From positions 10,096,452 to 10,160,451 of the forward strand of contig CM063294.1 in assembly GCA_032173965.1 (NCBI GenBank): 64,000 bases of DNA, written 5' to 3'. The notes under the pieces were generated by a model that saw only the letters and a list, made by a program, of their open reading frames with translations, was not told the DNA's origin and did not search any database. Positions 35,936 through 49,050 of this stretch are shown piece after piece. The stretch comes from Sitta carolinensis (lineage: Eukaryota; Chordata; Aves; Passeriformes; Sittidae). Each line of letters begins with the position of its first letter. The first letter of the stretch is position 1. Both the position numbers and the translations under genes were made by a program.

Positions 35936-38365
35936 CATATGTTTTCTGTTAATGGCTTATGGTCTCAAATAGTTTTTATTCACTGGTATTTAGAAAAAAA
36001 AATGTTGCTTGTTGTCTTTAAGAAGAGTAGCTCATTCTCTGACCCATGGGAAACTGATTATCTCTGGGTTTTATTGTGGGGGGTATGTGTCCACAATCAG
36101 CTGGGAATACTGGAAAGGGTGTAATTTGGAAGTGATTTTAGTTTTTATTTATGAAAAAGTTTGATTCTGTGAAAGGGCTAGATGGCATTTTGAAAAGCTG
36201 CTTTCACTGTAAATCTGTTGCTGTGAGCTTGGCTGAAGTGAACGCATTTGCTTTTGGACATCGCAGTGGTTTTCGTGCCCAGTTTTATGCAAGTAACTTG
36301 AATCCAAATTAAACATATTGAAGTTACTTCTGTGTGTGTGCTACGTTTTCGTGACGGTAATGTCAGGATGTTTCTTTTGTTAGCTCATGTAAAAGTTAAT
36401 GGCTGTACTCTGCCAAGTTTGGAGTAGGGTAATGATTTTTATTTTTTATTTTCTGCCTGTTTGTGTTTTTCCCTGGAGCTGGCATCCCCATCAGCTTAAG
36501 TAGTGGAAAAGTTTGTGCCTGACACTTGCAACCTCTCGTAGGTAGGGCTGGGGTCTGTGTGCTCCCCATCCCTGCCTGCCTCCAGCAGGGCTGTGAGTCT
36601 GGGGCAGTGCTCACAGAAACGCTGCTCAGGGTGACTCAACTGCTCCCTTTCCAGCTCCCTCCTGCTTCCCAGCTCCCCACACGCCCACCCTGCCCAGGGG
36701 CTGGGGGAAGGACCTTCCCAGCAGCCACACTGACACTTGCAATTAGCTCCAACCAACCAGAACTTCACCAAGCAATCACAGAGATGCACAGGGTCTCTTT
36801 AGCACATATGTCTGGAGCTTTTTGAATTAGGCTTCTGTGAATGAATTAATGTTCTGTCTTTACAATTAGAAGAATTTCGGACGGGGGCTGTGCCTCATGA
36901 AGTAACTCACTGCACTGCCACGCTGAGTCACTCATGAGGGCAAGGGTTTTATCCTGGGCTGTGCTAACACATGGGTGGCTTTAATATCCCCATCTTCCGA
37001 AATCCTTACCTGAGGAAGTACCTGAGTGCTCTTCCTTGAGTACATCATCAAATAATCGAAGTTACAAACCAAATTAACAGCTCAATCAGCCTTTCCATCG
37101 AGTAGCTATTCACAGCCAAATGCCATCAACCCTACAACTGGGCAGTGGCAGCCCTTCCTGAGTTTGCAGTGCAGTCTCTTCCCTCTGGCTTCATACCTAC
37201 AGGAAAGAATCATTCTTTCCAACACTGAGGTTGGCAGGTGGAGTTATGCTGCTTCTTCAATCCATTTTCCTCCTTCAACCTGTTTTCCATGAGTAATGAA
37301 ATTGTTGAGGTACTTACTTTATTTAAAATGTTATCATCATAATTCTCACCTCATGCTGTATCAGCAAGGAAAAGTTGGTGGTAACTTGGGTGAAGTTGCT
37401 TCTTCCCATCAACCTATGTGACCACCCTGAGGCTCCACAGCAGAGGTACCCAGGGCTTTCTGCCTGTTTTTACAGTAATGTTATTTCTGTTGCTTCAGCA
37501 CAGTTAAATTCCAAGGTGCCCCAGTGCTGCAGAGGAGGAGAATCAATATGTGAATGTTTATACTGCCCCAGCCCACCAATATTTGAGCTGCTTCTGCTTA
37601 CAAAGTATTAAACCAGAAGCTCTTAATCCAAGAACTGCACTTGAGTGTTGAACATCTTCTCAGAGGCTCTGAGTAGACACAATGCCAAGAAAGTGGCTGT
37701 GAGACTCCATGGATATGGCAGAATATGTTGCACACATATCTTGTTTATCCTGTAGATGCAATACAACTGGAATGACTGGATGGCAGCTGTGGCTTTTGGT
37801 TGTGGGGTGTTGGGGTTTTTTTGTAGTAGCCAAAGCATTAATCAGGGCAGGATGGTTTAATACTGAACAACCTGGATCTGATTGCAGAATAGTTAGAAAA
37901 ATGCTGATGGTTACACCCTTCTTTATTTTGCCAGTATTTTCCATAATATTTATGGGAGTTTCCTTGGTGAGTTTGGGTTCTGATGGATATTAAAGCAAGT
38001 TCACTGGAGATTGTTTTATTAACTTAGGTCTTGCGCATTTCATATACAATAAAAAAAGGGATGTGTCTTGATTACCAATTGGTCTCTGCCCATCATGCTG
38101 TGTTTTTTTTGTTAATGTAGGATTAAAAAAAAAATTATTTTTTCAATGCAGATAATAAAACCAAACAGAAATTAATTAAGTAAAAAAATGCTTTCAAAGA
38201 TAGAGTTTGAGGTCATGCATATGTACTACAAAGAACATGATTGTGGAAATCTTTGTGTTAGTAAGGGGGGGGTATGAAAGCTCCTTTTATTTTATTTTTC
38301 TCACGTCTTCTATCATTAAAATCCAGTTCTAACAGCAGAATACTTCTCTTTTTCATGTGTGTTGA

Positions 38366-38515
<150 letters not shown>

Positions 38516-38683
38516 TGAACGCTAATGTCTAATAGCTTTGTCTCCTTGCAGCCAGCCTGTCCTTTCTCTGGGCCACGTGCTAAATCAGCAACAATTGTCG
38601 ACACACCAGTCCTTGCCTCACTCAGTTTTATGAAAATAATTAGTCAAATTTACCTGTGGCAGGAATCTGCTATAGCCAGGGGG

Positions 38684-38691
38684 ATTTGCAT
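38684..38691 (-). promoter_or_regulatory. Octamer motif ATTTGCAT after exon 9
   Basis: A perfect POU octamer (ATGCAAAT on the minus strand) lies in GGGGGATTTGCATCTCC, 180 nt after exon 9. Oct-1/Oct-2 bind this word in B-cell genes. Five other perfect copies occur in the window (6318, 12056, 20691, 48127, 50269), a little above the two or so expected for random sequence. Confidence 0.35.
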
Positions 38692-39559
38692 CTCCTCTCG
38701 CTGGCCCAGAATTTAGCTCAGTGGGTTTTATTCCAAGGAAAGGGGAGGATAAATGCTCGTGTGAGTAATTCTGCATTTAGCACTACAATAGCTCCGGGCC
38801 CACAGGAAACAAACGTTTAGGTGATCCCACTTTCCAGGGAAACTGGCTGCTGGTAGCTGCAGCTCAATGAGGTGGAGATTGCAGAAATTCAGCACCTCTG
38901 AATAGCATAGCCCCAAAGTCTGCATACTTGGTGTAAGTAGCATTTTCATAGCAGCAACCAAATGCCCCACGTTGTGTCCACAGTGGACTCCTCATACCTG
39001 GCAGGGGCCCCTGTAGTTTCACAGGAACCCTTTCTTTATTTCTTATCCATTTTTTTTTTTTTTTTTGCTGTTAATATTCCTCCCAGCTCCTCAAATCCCA
39101 TCTTTTCCCAGCACATAATTAATTGTGGAGTCTGACATTCCCCGAAATCCTGTGTAAAGTTAAAGCCCAGGCAGCATCACCCCAATGGCCATGGCCAGGG
39201 TTGTAGAAACCATGGCAGAGTTCCCCCACAGGCACAGGGACACAGCTCCAAGGCAAGCTCATATTTTGAACTTAGGGATTTCCAAAAGCATTTTTGAGGT
39301 TTAATAAGAAATCGTCATTTTCATTATTTTAGTACTGAAAAAAACCCCAGCCTCCCTGAAATATCAGTGCAACACTTCCCAATGGCGAGAGGATCTTCTG
39401 ATGCTTTACCTTATATCCTGTAAATATTAAATCAACACCACAGCTTAATTTATATCCAGCACATTCTCCCTTCTGATTCCACTGCACATATGGCAGCATT
39501 TTTTCCATGTGAAGAGTATTCTCTAATGTCCTTCACTGTTATCTCTCTCTCATCCTTCC

Positions 39560-39850
39560 ACTTGAGGACAAGTGTGGATGAAAGGGCATTCCAGGGAAGG
39601 AGAGATAGTAAATGAGCCCTATTCTGAAGCCCTTATGTGATCATGAAAGTGCCCCCTGGGCCCAGTGTAAGCATTTTGTGTGTCAGTATTGAAGCCATTA
39701 TGGCTGCAGACGTTTAACAGGGAGAGGTGAAGGGGCTGGGAGGAAAGTGCTCCGATTTTGGTGCTGCAGAATTGGATCTTTCATTATAAATCTTGATTCT
39801 ATTTATTAGTGGAAGCCCTTAATTGTCAATTTCTAATCTCAGGAGACTGA
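39560..39850 (+). promoter_or_regulatory. Candidate conserved element in intron 9
   Basis: Non-repetitive sequence with TTATGTGATCATGAAAG, GAAGCCATTATGGCTGCAG, GATCTTTCATTATAAATC and AAGCCCTTAATTGTCAATTT. It lies just over 1 kb after exon 9. Supported by texture only. Confidence 0.28.
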
Positions 39851-41520
39851 GTGCTGGTCAAAACATTGTTGCTGATGGTTGCAAGGCCTTGTCATGGAAT
39901 TAATAATGTTAGAGGGGGTCCAGACCCAAGCCAGTCTGTTGGCTGGGAATGCTGCAATGGGCTGCAAACTGCTGTTGAGGAAAACTCCTTCACTGCCTCT
40001 CCCTTACAGAATTGCTTCTCATTTCATAACCTATGAGAGCAGTCAAAAATCATACAGGAGAGAAGAACATTCTTTCTAAAAGAAGCAGACAAATATGGTA
40101 AACAAGTGCAGAAATGCATGAGCCGAATGATTCCTAAATAATAGTGATCTATAAATAATTCAAATTACACACACAAGCCACCTATGAAGCACAAAATAAG
40201 TTCTTTCATTTGCCTTCCTACATTTCTAAAAATGTCTAAGGCATTTTCAGTGCCCAAGAAGAATATTTTTGTTTTATTTTATAGAGTATAAAATTGAACT
40301 GTCAATCCTCTGGATCTGAGTCCATTACAAAATTGGAGCAGGCTCATCCTGAGTTGCCAGTAAAGCCCAGTTATGAGCAAACTTGGCCAGGTTATTTTGT
40401 CATTGAATTCTGGACAAATTCTAAAGTTCATCCTGTTGTTTCATGGATCCAAAGAAAACATATTTTTTAACTGGGCTTCAGCAAATCCCAAACAAAACTA
40501 GTTAGGCAAAGACTAAAGAAAAAGAATGATTCTTGCAGAGAATTTTCATGTGGATTTTTCCTGCTTCAGTTTCAGCTAAAATTGCAGGTGGTTAGGGGAA
40601 TGAAGTCTAATATTGAAATTAAGCATCATTTTGCTACAGACTTTGCATGGGACCTTGGGCAAATCGTATAATCTACTTAAAGTTCAATTCTCTTTCTCTA
40701 AAACTGTAATAAGATTAGTCACCTTCTTTGGAGAGGTGCTGTGAAGATAATTATTGTAAAGGTCCTATATTACTCAGACTTCATTATAGCAAAATCCATG
40801 TAAATACCTGAGCTGCATGGATATTTAAAATATAAATCCTACCCTAATTCAGAAGTAAAGTTAAGAGCCAAAAAAACCCAACCCAACTTCCTTTTAAGAG
40901 TGAATTTGTTGCTGTCAAGCAGTATGTTATAAATAATTTGAAATGTAAATAATATATTTTTAATTTATTTTACGTGTATTCAAGTTTTGTAATTGAAATA
41001 TTTATATGCTTGAAATGGAGTTGACTGTGTTAAAAAAGGAGGTTTAAAATGGTTTCTGAAACACATATTTATTATTTAAACATATATTTTAGCTGTAAAC
41101 ACTCTAACATAATTGCAACCTTTCTCAGCCAGGGAGAACTAAATAAAAACTTAATTCGTCACATTAATTTTGAGCAGAAATGCAGATACCCCAAGCCAGT
41201 AGGTTCAATTAAACCTTTCCTCCCATATTACTTTATAAAAATGACTTTAGGAGCCCTTGGTATTTTTAGAGCACAGCAGAATGGGCTGTCCAATGCCTCC
41301 TTCTGTCCAAGGGCCTTCCGTAAGCGCCAGCAAAGAGCGCGGGTCCGCGTGTGCTCATGCTCTGAGCTGGAGGTGCTCAGAGCCCCCTCCCAGGAAACAT
41401 TCTGTGTGCCAGGCAGGCTCTGCTGCCTCCTTGGCCAGGGCTCACCCCCGGGGCTGCACTCTGGGGCTTTTCCCCCTGCCTGCTCCCAGACATCCCAAAC
41501 TGGCAGCGCTGAGAGGAGCC

Positions 41521-41600
41521 GCGCTCGTCTCTCTCTGCCCGCGCTCGTCTCTCTCTGCCTGTGCTCATCTCTCTCTGCCCGTGCTCGTCTCTCTCTGAGA
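41521..41600. repeat. 20-bp minisatellite, four units
   Basis: Four back-to-back 20-bp units of the form GYGCTCRTCTCTCTCTGCCY start at 41521, 41541, 41561 and 41581. The first three differ from one another at only a few positions and the last changes at its end. Each unit carries a TCTCTCTCT core. The array is flanked on the left by CpG-rich sequence (41310-41520). Because 20 is not a multiple of 3, the open frames through it on both strands shift phrase at each unit and do not look like a real protein repeat. Confidence 0.95.
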
Positions 41601-44600
41601 GTCGACTTGCAGGGCAAATCCATGATTGTGAAGACAAAATTAGTTTCTTATAAATATTCCACAATATTTGCTTAAAATGAACTATTTCTTCAAACGTTTT
41701 CCTGCCAAGAACATTCCTGCAGCTGTACAGAGTCAGCTGGAAACAACTTCTTTTTCTTGTGTATTAAGAAGAGATGAAGCACTGAAACTTTTTTTTATTT
41801 TTTTTTTTTTTTTTTACCTTTGTACAGGACAAAAACAGAGGATGATTTTTTTGGTTTGGTGGGTGTTTTGTGTATTTATTTTTTTTTTTTTTTTTTTACT
41901 GCTGCTGAATCAAATTCAGTGACACAGTTTGTTATTTTGCTTTTTATGTTTGTTATTGATTTTGGAAGTCTCTGGTTTTGAGTGCTTATTTTGGAGCTCT
42001 GACTCATTTTTAAAAAATGAGTAGGCACCCTCTTTTTGCAAACCAGGGCTTATTAAGGAGCATCTGGATGCCCAGAATTGAGGCATGCATGCAAAGTCAT
42101 TGGTCGTTTTTTAAAATATAGATACCTTAGGGTTCTGTTCTCACTGAAAGCTGTCATTGCCTTCAGTTGGGGGGACTTTTCTTCATTCCTCTTCTAATGG
42201 TCCTCTTCACACAGAGTCAAAGTCAAATTTATGACTGATTGTCACCATTTCCCTAACCACAAACCAGAGCTCAAGCATGCAAAAATAAACTAGTGACTCA
42301 GATTAATGACATCTCCTTATAAAATGTCACTTATAAAAAAAGAAAGTAACCTGGCACTCTGAAGAGTGTGAAATGATGCTGTATCACACAAGAATGCCTA
42401 GAATATATTAGCAAACCACAGAAGGAGTCTTGTTGTACACACTCAGCCCAAATGTGTTTTGGATTTTGAAGGCCAGGCACCGCCCACCATTCAGAAGATC
42501 CCTAACTCAGGTTTTAGTGCAGCCCACTGCATGTCCCAGCTGACATGCAAGAATTTATAGCAAACAGCATATGCAGTTGCTAAGTATCAGGCCAGATCAC
42601 TTGAGAAACCCCCTTGGGAGAAAGGTACAGTTACTAATTTTATGTCCAGCTCCGTTTCTCAATTTGCTAAATGCTGGACTGGAGGGGGAAGATGGATCTG
42701 GGATTTTGGCTGCTGGGTTCATGTCCAAATCACAGGTCAAGATTCACATTTTAAAATTCAGAAAGGGGCACAACTCATGTTTAGGGATTCTTGGCATGTT
42801 GTTGCTATGATTGTTTTGGTGTCTGTTCATCATCACTGAGGTGCAGATGCACAACTGACCCTGCTGGGTCACACAGGGAGCTCATCTCCCTCAGTGTCTT
42901 GTGTTTGCCACTGGGCAGAGACAGATGCCTACTAACAACAGGGTGAACATGTGATGCTTCCCCAAAACTCTTTACCAGTCTCCAGCTGTTTGGGGCTCAG
43001 AGGCATCCAGAAGTGGTGTCTTTACTTTTAATGTCCCTGGATAGTGATAGCTCCCCTCTTCCAGATGCTTTGCATGTAAATATGAGGCAGATTGTGCCCT
43101 GGAGAAGGAGCAGGCTATGTCAGTGTGAAAGAGAAAAGGTGGAGTGGGTTCCCATCATCAGGCCCCAGGCTGACAGTGTAGACTGAAAGCATCCTATAAT
43201 CCTGGAGTTATGGAAGGCAGGGGCAGATCTGCTTTTGCTGTGGGTGGGCTTGGAGTACCCAGAGATGTACAGCACCAACTGGATCACTTGACTGCAAACC
43301 AGAGTCAGGATAATTTGGAGAGCTGGTCCCAGCCCATATCAGATCCTGGCAGAGCTGTGGAACCAGAATTTGAGACAAAAAGTGGGAGGTTTTGGTGTGC
43401 AAGGGAACATTTTTTTGTCCCTTAAAGCCAATCTCCTGCTATGACAGCAATCTAGGGAACTCCTGGTGTGTAACCAAGCTGGCCAGTTCCCTCTGTGTGC
43501 AGGAGACCTGAAGGCTGACCCAGAACAAAGGCCCCCCTGGCTCAGCACTGAATCCCTGCCAGTGGTCAATGACAGATGTGAGGAGAAAAAGCAAAAAGAA
43601 AAGGCACATGTATTCTCCTGGTATACCTCCCAAGCTTTAGTTGTAGGGAAGAGAGGAATAAAATACATCCTGAGTGTCCTAAACCATACTACTTCAGACA
43701 TAATGTTCACCCTTTGGGAATGTGTGGGCGACATTATTGTATATTTGTGGTTTTAAACACAGTTAAACTTATTTACTTCAGAGCACAAAGGAAAACCAAA
43801 CTGTTTGTGGAGAACAAACCAGGAAACTTGCTTAACTCTCCCCAGCTCTCTGTAACAATGGACCATAAATAGGTCAGACATTTCTTGGGAACCAGGGAAG
43901 ATGAGTATTGGAAAATGCCACAAATTATGTTTAAAGAACATTAAAGTGGTGACAGACCAGTAAATGCTGGGAAATTCAAAGATACAACCAGAAGCTGCCT
44001 GTACAGCTTGTGCCAGAATGGGGTGAGGGATGCAAGGCTCATGCTGATGTAGTAGGATGAGCGTGTTAACCTTTACCACTAAAATCCTTGGCTGTTTTTA
44101 CAAATATTTTCTCCAAAAATGTCATAAATTTTTTCTCATCTTGCCAGTTCACCCAGTTAACCAGAACCACTCGAGGATGGGATTTATCTCAGTTATGTTT
44201 GGCTGCCTACAGTTGAGCAGAGTCTAAACTTGTCATGCTGGTTCAGTGGGGAAGGGTCGAAGCTTCCAGGGAGTGGTGAGAGGTGTGTGAGCACCAGAAA
44301 TCAATTGCTGCTTGGCACTGCCTTCTGCCTCTGCTGGCTTTTTAGGGCATGGAGAGAATTGGCCTGGACTTTTAGGCTTTGGTCAGCTCAACTGTAAGAC
44401 AACTCAGTTTAAGTAAAAGCATTCCTTGGAAGTTTGGGGTTTGGTTTTGGTTTTTGTTTTAATTTTTATTTTTTCCCAAATTGATAGAGTGAGCAATTTA
44501 GAAAGAAAAGGCAGGTTTCTTATAAAAGTAAATGAATTTCTAAACCACATGATTCCAAAGCAGAGCCTGAAAACATACTTCTGGAGCTCCTAAACAAGAA

Positions 44601-46163
44601 GACATCAACCCCTACACAATAATTTCTAAAATTACATGGGGCTTTTGACTTCTGTGGATCTGAATAACTTTTGGAGCATTTGATGCTGTTAGTTTTGGTT
44701 TTAATGTTCAACTTGATTTAATATTAATTTTCTTATTTTAAATATGGAGAGCTCCCTACTGTGTGTGCCATTTCCCTCTGTAGCACAGATGGCTCTCAGA
44801 CAGATATTGCTCTCCTTCTGTGCTCTTTTTCAGTCCTGTGCCTGAAACAAAGAACTGGATGAGGTCTGGGTTTCTTGGTAGGGCTTTCCTACAATGCTGA
44901 AACATTTGGTTCCTAGTAAAAATAAGAACAAAATAAGCTTTTTATTAAAAAATAAATCTATTTAAATTTATTCCTTAATCCAGGACATTCAAACCAAGAG
45001 CATAGAGCAGTTGACTGCATGGGGTGCTCACGCTTTGCTCACTGTCAAGCCAGGTTATGGTCCTGGTTTTATTTGCCTCTCTGGAGGTGCATTAATGTGC
45101 CACAGGCAGAGAAGGATTATCCATGTGCCAGAGCTTTATCTGGGTTGTTGGACACAATCATGTCACCTTTTCTCTGGACCTCTTTTTACTGTTTTTTTCT
45201 GAGGGAGCACAATGAGTGAGAAGAGGACATTTTGGTGATGGGGAGGACAATGTTGTAGTTTCTGAGATTGGCAGAGATTTGAGTTAATCTGCTATGAATT
45301 AGTGAACTCTTAGATGGCTCTGCTAATAATTTCAGGGAGCACATTTTAAATCCAGTCCAGAATCCTGAAAAACCAAAAATAGTCTAGAGCCTGGAAAGTA
45401 CAGCACTGACCCTCCCCAGTCTTTGTGCTAAGAGGATCAGAATCCCCTGCCCCAATAAAAAGAAAATCAAGTTTATCTACTTATTTCTGTGTAAATCCAC
45501 ACCTGAAGAAGCCCTCTCAGACGTGTGTCAGTCATTGCAGTGAAGGCAGACTGGAAGTGATGGTTAAGTGGTTTTTGGTACATCGTGTTTGAGTGCTCTC
45601 ATAATTTTGAAGGAAAGATCCAGCATCCTTTAGAAGCCAAGGCTTTAATTTCTACATGAATCAGTTACACCTCCACAAAATGAACAGAAAATTAAAACAG
45701 CAGCACAGGATGCTTTTCCAGTGTGCAGATGTCAGCTGGGGACTGGAGTATTTAAAACCTTGTAATTGTGCTGTGCCATATTCACACGTGTAATCACATT
45801 TATTAATTTATTAATCTGATTTGTTGGGCACTGTCATGACCCCAGAATTCATCTGAGCAAACGTGGGTGTCCTGCTGCTGTAGGCTGGAGTTATTGCATT
45901 AAACCAGGGCTGATGCTTGTACTAGGAAACAAGTGCCTGCCATGTGTGTAAACAGGAATAATGGTGTCACGAGAATGCTTGTAAATATTGTGGTCACTGC
46001 CTTTTGTGAGGGTTACATCAAGATTGTATTCAAACACTGACAGGTTAATTACATGTTTCAAAGCTTGTTTACTGTGATCTGAGAGGAAGTGTTATTAAAG
46101 AAGTGTTCAGCATATAACAGTGCTTTTTTTCTCTTTCTATTCCCTTCCCAATGTTTTCTCTAG

Positions 46164-46290
46164 CTGATTACTCCTCATGCCATCCGTGTACAGACGCCTC
46201 CCCGACACATCCCAGGGGTTGTAGAAGTCACATTGTCCTACAAGTCTAAGCAGTTTTGCAAGGGAACGCCTGGAAGATTCATTTACACAG
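46164..46290 (+). CDS. EBF1: EBF1 exon 10 (rest of IPT/TIG domain)
   Basis: This 127-nt exon starts in phase 0 and has 42 codons, from [20 protein letters not shown] to [11 protein letters not shown] (residues 304-345), plus one G that begins the next Ala codon. It completes the IPT/TIG domain. The end reads [10 protein letters not shown], as in EBF1; EBF2 and EBF3 have KGAPGRF with I or V, as I recall, so this is the strongest paralogue marker in the window. The acceptor is preceded by a very long CT-rich tract and the donor is CAG/GTATGG. The next exon, which should begin the helix-loop-helix dimerisation region with LNEPTIDYG, was not found before the end of the window. Confidence 0.96.
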
Positions 46291-48675
46291 GTATGGATGC
46301 TTTAAATGTAAGGGGAGAAATAGGGCAGGCAATGTCTCACACTTGCTGAGACATCTGCTTTCCTCACTAAAAGCAGTATCTTATTACTTTGGCTGAGGAC
46401 ATCACTGGAGGCACCAGTTTGAGGTTGGAGTCAGAACTGGGTGACTGTAGGGATGAATCTGAAAACAAGCCAGTGTGGGACTTTTGTTTGCTTGTTTGTC
46501 CTCACAGTGGGGCATCTCTTTACTCAGGAGGGGAGAGGAAGGAGGGAAACAGATACTCCAGTACTTAAACAAACAGAGTGCAAGCACAAGGAGCCAGACA
46601 CACAAACCTGCCTTGAGAAGGATCCTGCTAAACATCTCCATCTCATGTTGTCCAGCAAGTGTTGCAAGGTTTCAAAGCCTTTTTGGCAGCCCATCTCACC
46701 AAAACTCACTTGTCTCTGGCTTCCAGGGAGCTCAGGTAGCTTCAGCCCAGTCAGTGCTGCAGACACTAAGCTCAGTGATTTGTCTTCAAGAATTACTAAC
46801 TAAAAAAACCACTCTGGGACACTGCAGGTGCTGTCAGTGTCAAACCACTCTCAGTCGTTGTAAGAATGGCCTGGGAAATAAATCAAGTAGCAGCCTAAGT
46901 TTTTAAAAAGGATGTGTGTCAGTGATTCCTCTGAAGGTGTGTGCTACAGGAATTAACAGCTTTGCCCTGGTCTTGATGTGCTTTTAATGCACTTGTTGTT
47001 CACATCTACAGGCAGGACTATGCTGGAACAGTTTGTCTGAACCGTGGTTCAGCACAACCCAGTGCAATTCATTTCCTCATCCTCAATTTCCCCTGGAACT
47101 TTAGAATATATCATAAATACTTGCGACTAAGGCATCTGAGTTCCACTGGGCTCATCCATTGCTCCAACTCTCAGTGTACACACAGGGACTCGAAGCAGAG
47201 GAAAGTATTCTGTGCTCCAGCTGGGCAGGAAACTCTCATTTGAATTTTGTTAACACTAAGCAAGTTGAACAAAGGTGCCTTATAAAGCTTTCTTGTCTTT
47301 TTCAAATGCCTTCTCCCCCAGATGGGATTATGCACTGGCTTTCTTTAAACTGTCTCTTAAAGTGCTCACATATTGCCCTGCTGGCTGAGCAGCAGGCACT
47401 TGTGGAGGCTGTGTGTGTTTATCTGTGAGCATTACGATTTTAGCAATGTGTGAGGAATCCATATATTGGACAATAACACACCATATAAAAGAAAATTATT
47501 TAGAGTTTTGAATGCGTTGGAACAAAAGGAAAAACAAAGGTCAAATTGATGGCTGGTGCAAATTGATGGTGTGAACCATCACAGGAGGGTGTTGCCCAGA
47601 GCTTTGGACTGTTTGAGGTGAATCCTCTTCTCTCTTTCTTGCAGGAAGTTGTGCTGTCCTGCCTGTTGACACCCCACTGGGGTGGCTGCCCCTGGGGCTG
47701 CTGAAATGGCAGGTGTGGATATGGAAGGGGGAAAAATGGGGGAAACCTGCTCCTCTTAACTTTGCAATGACATTTCAATGACTTCTTTAAATGTAAAAAT
47801 GGCTTGAACCCATTTTGGGGTTGCTTTTCAGATCATCATTAGCTTTTCCAGTAAAAAGGAGGGCAGCAGTTTAACTTGTCTGCCCAGAAGCAGATGGCTG
47901 AATGTGGAAATAAAGTGTCCCAGTAGGGAGAGTGTTTCTATGTATGCATTTTCTGGTTGGTATTTAAAACACAGTATTTTTCATCCAGTAAATGTAATTT
48001 ATGAAATACTAAACAATTATGATAAAATCAAAGGTGATCCAGTCCATGGACATTTCTCTCATGCAGTTACTCACAGTTACAATAGATACAGAAAAAGGTG
48101 TTGTGACTGAAATCCTACCTCACACAATTTGCATTTTCCTTTTAGACCCAGCCTGAACTTAAATGTAGCTTTTTAAAAAGGACTAAATGAAACTAAAATA
48201 AAAACAATTAATGCATCCTGACCTTCAGAAGTGCCTTCCAGCCCTTTAAACAAAACGCAGGTTCAGTACATGCCTGCCGATTAGTTTTAGTTAATTGAAA
48301 ATTATAGGATTGACCCAAGAGGAAAATTTTGTTTGCACTCCAATCACTTTTACAAATTAAGGAAAATTACCACAATTTTGTTTAGCTAAGGTTTCACACT
48401 GAGTTCACGAAATTAGCTCAGCCATCCCAACAAAGTCAGCACTTTGTTAGTGAGCACTAGAAAAAAACTAATAGTCTATGGTGTGTACAAACGAAGCATA
48501 GAAAAAGCTATGATGCTTTAGAGAACTAGGCCAAGTGGTTTTAATTAGGATTATTGGTTCATTGTAAGTTTTGAAGAACAATCAAACTAGCAGATTAGCT
48601 GTTTCTTTTAAAGCTAGAATTTCTTGCCATTCATTTTTCCCATGAGAACTTGTTTTAACTCCCACATAGCACTAT

Positions 48676-48739
48676 TTTTTTTCTCTTTTTTTTTTTCCTT
48701 TTTTTTTTTTTTTCCTTTTTTTTTTTTTTTTTTTTTTTT
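48676..48739. repeat. 64-nt polypyrimidine (T-rich) tract
   Basis: An uninterrupted pyrimidine run on the + strand made of T blocks separated by C or CC. It ends in TTAACAAG. Read on the other strand it gives a lysine-rich open frame, which is an artefact. In the pre-mRNA it would be a strong PTB/U2AF65-type binding surface, but no exon with recognised coding follows. Confidence 0.95.
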
Positions 48740-48960
48740 AACAAGGCCTGCAGGAAATGGACCAATTGGAAGTTGGGATACAGTAACATTCCCCAGCATC
48801 ACTCCAGCCGATGGGAGTTTTTTCACAATGTTCCTCAGTGAACTCAGTGTTCTGGAACATATTACAAAACCACAGAGGCCAAATGTTTTCTCAGAGGAGT
48901 TTGGCCTCTGTTTTTGGCCGAAAACATTTCAGCATCACTTGCTGCTTATTTACCCTGCTA

Positions 48961-49050
48961 TTAAGAACAAGAAAAGGGGAGAGCAGAAAAAGTAGGGGGG
49001 AGAAGCAAAAGAGAGTGTGAGAGAGAGAGGGAGAGAACAAGACCTGGGGT
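48961..49050. repeat. Purine-rich GA segment
   Basis: A strongly purine-biased stretch on the + strand (AAGAAAAGGGGAGAGC, GTAGGGGGGAGAAGC, then GA units GAGAGAGAGAGGGAGAG). It lies some 220 nt after the pyrimidine tract at 48676, so the two have opposite purine/pyrimidine skew on one strand. Confidence 0.85.

Noticed and set aside
41049..41675. 208-codon open frame on the + strand (and 131 codons on the other strand) across the minisatellite
   Set aside because: Its length comes from the 20-bp repeat and CpG-rich sequence lacking stops; composition is Ser/Leu/Arg low complexity, no family is recognisable, and both strands are open at once.
46210..46219. EBF-like word TCCCAGGGGT inside exon 10
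   Set aside because: It is explained by the codons for the conserved IPGV residues and need not be a binding site.
48614..48826. Lysine-rich 70-codon frame on the - strand
   Set aside because: It is the translation of the polypyrimidine tract and not a nuclear localisation or histone-like protein.
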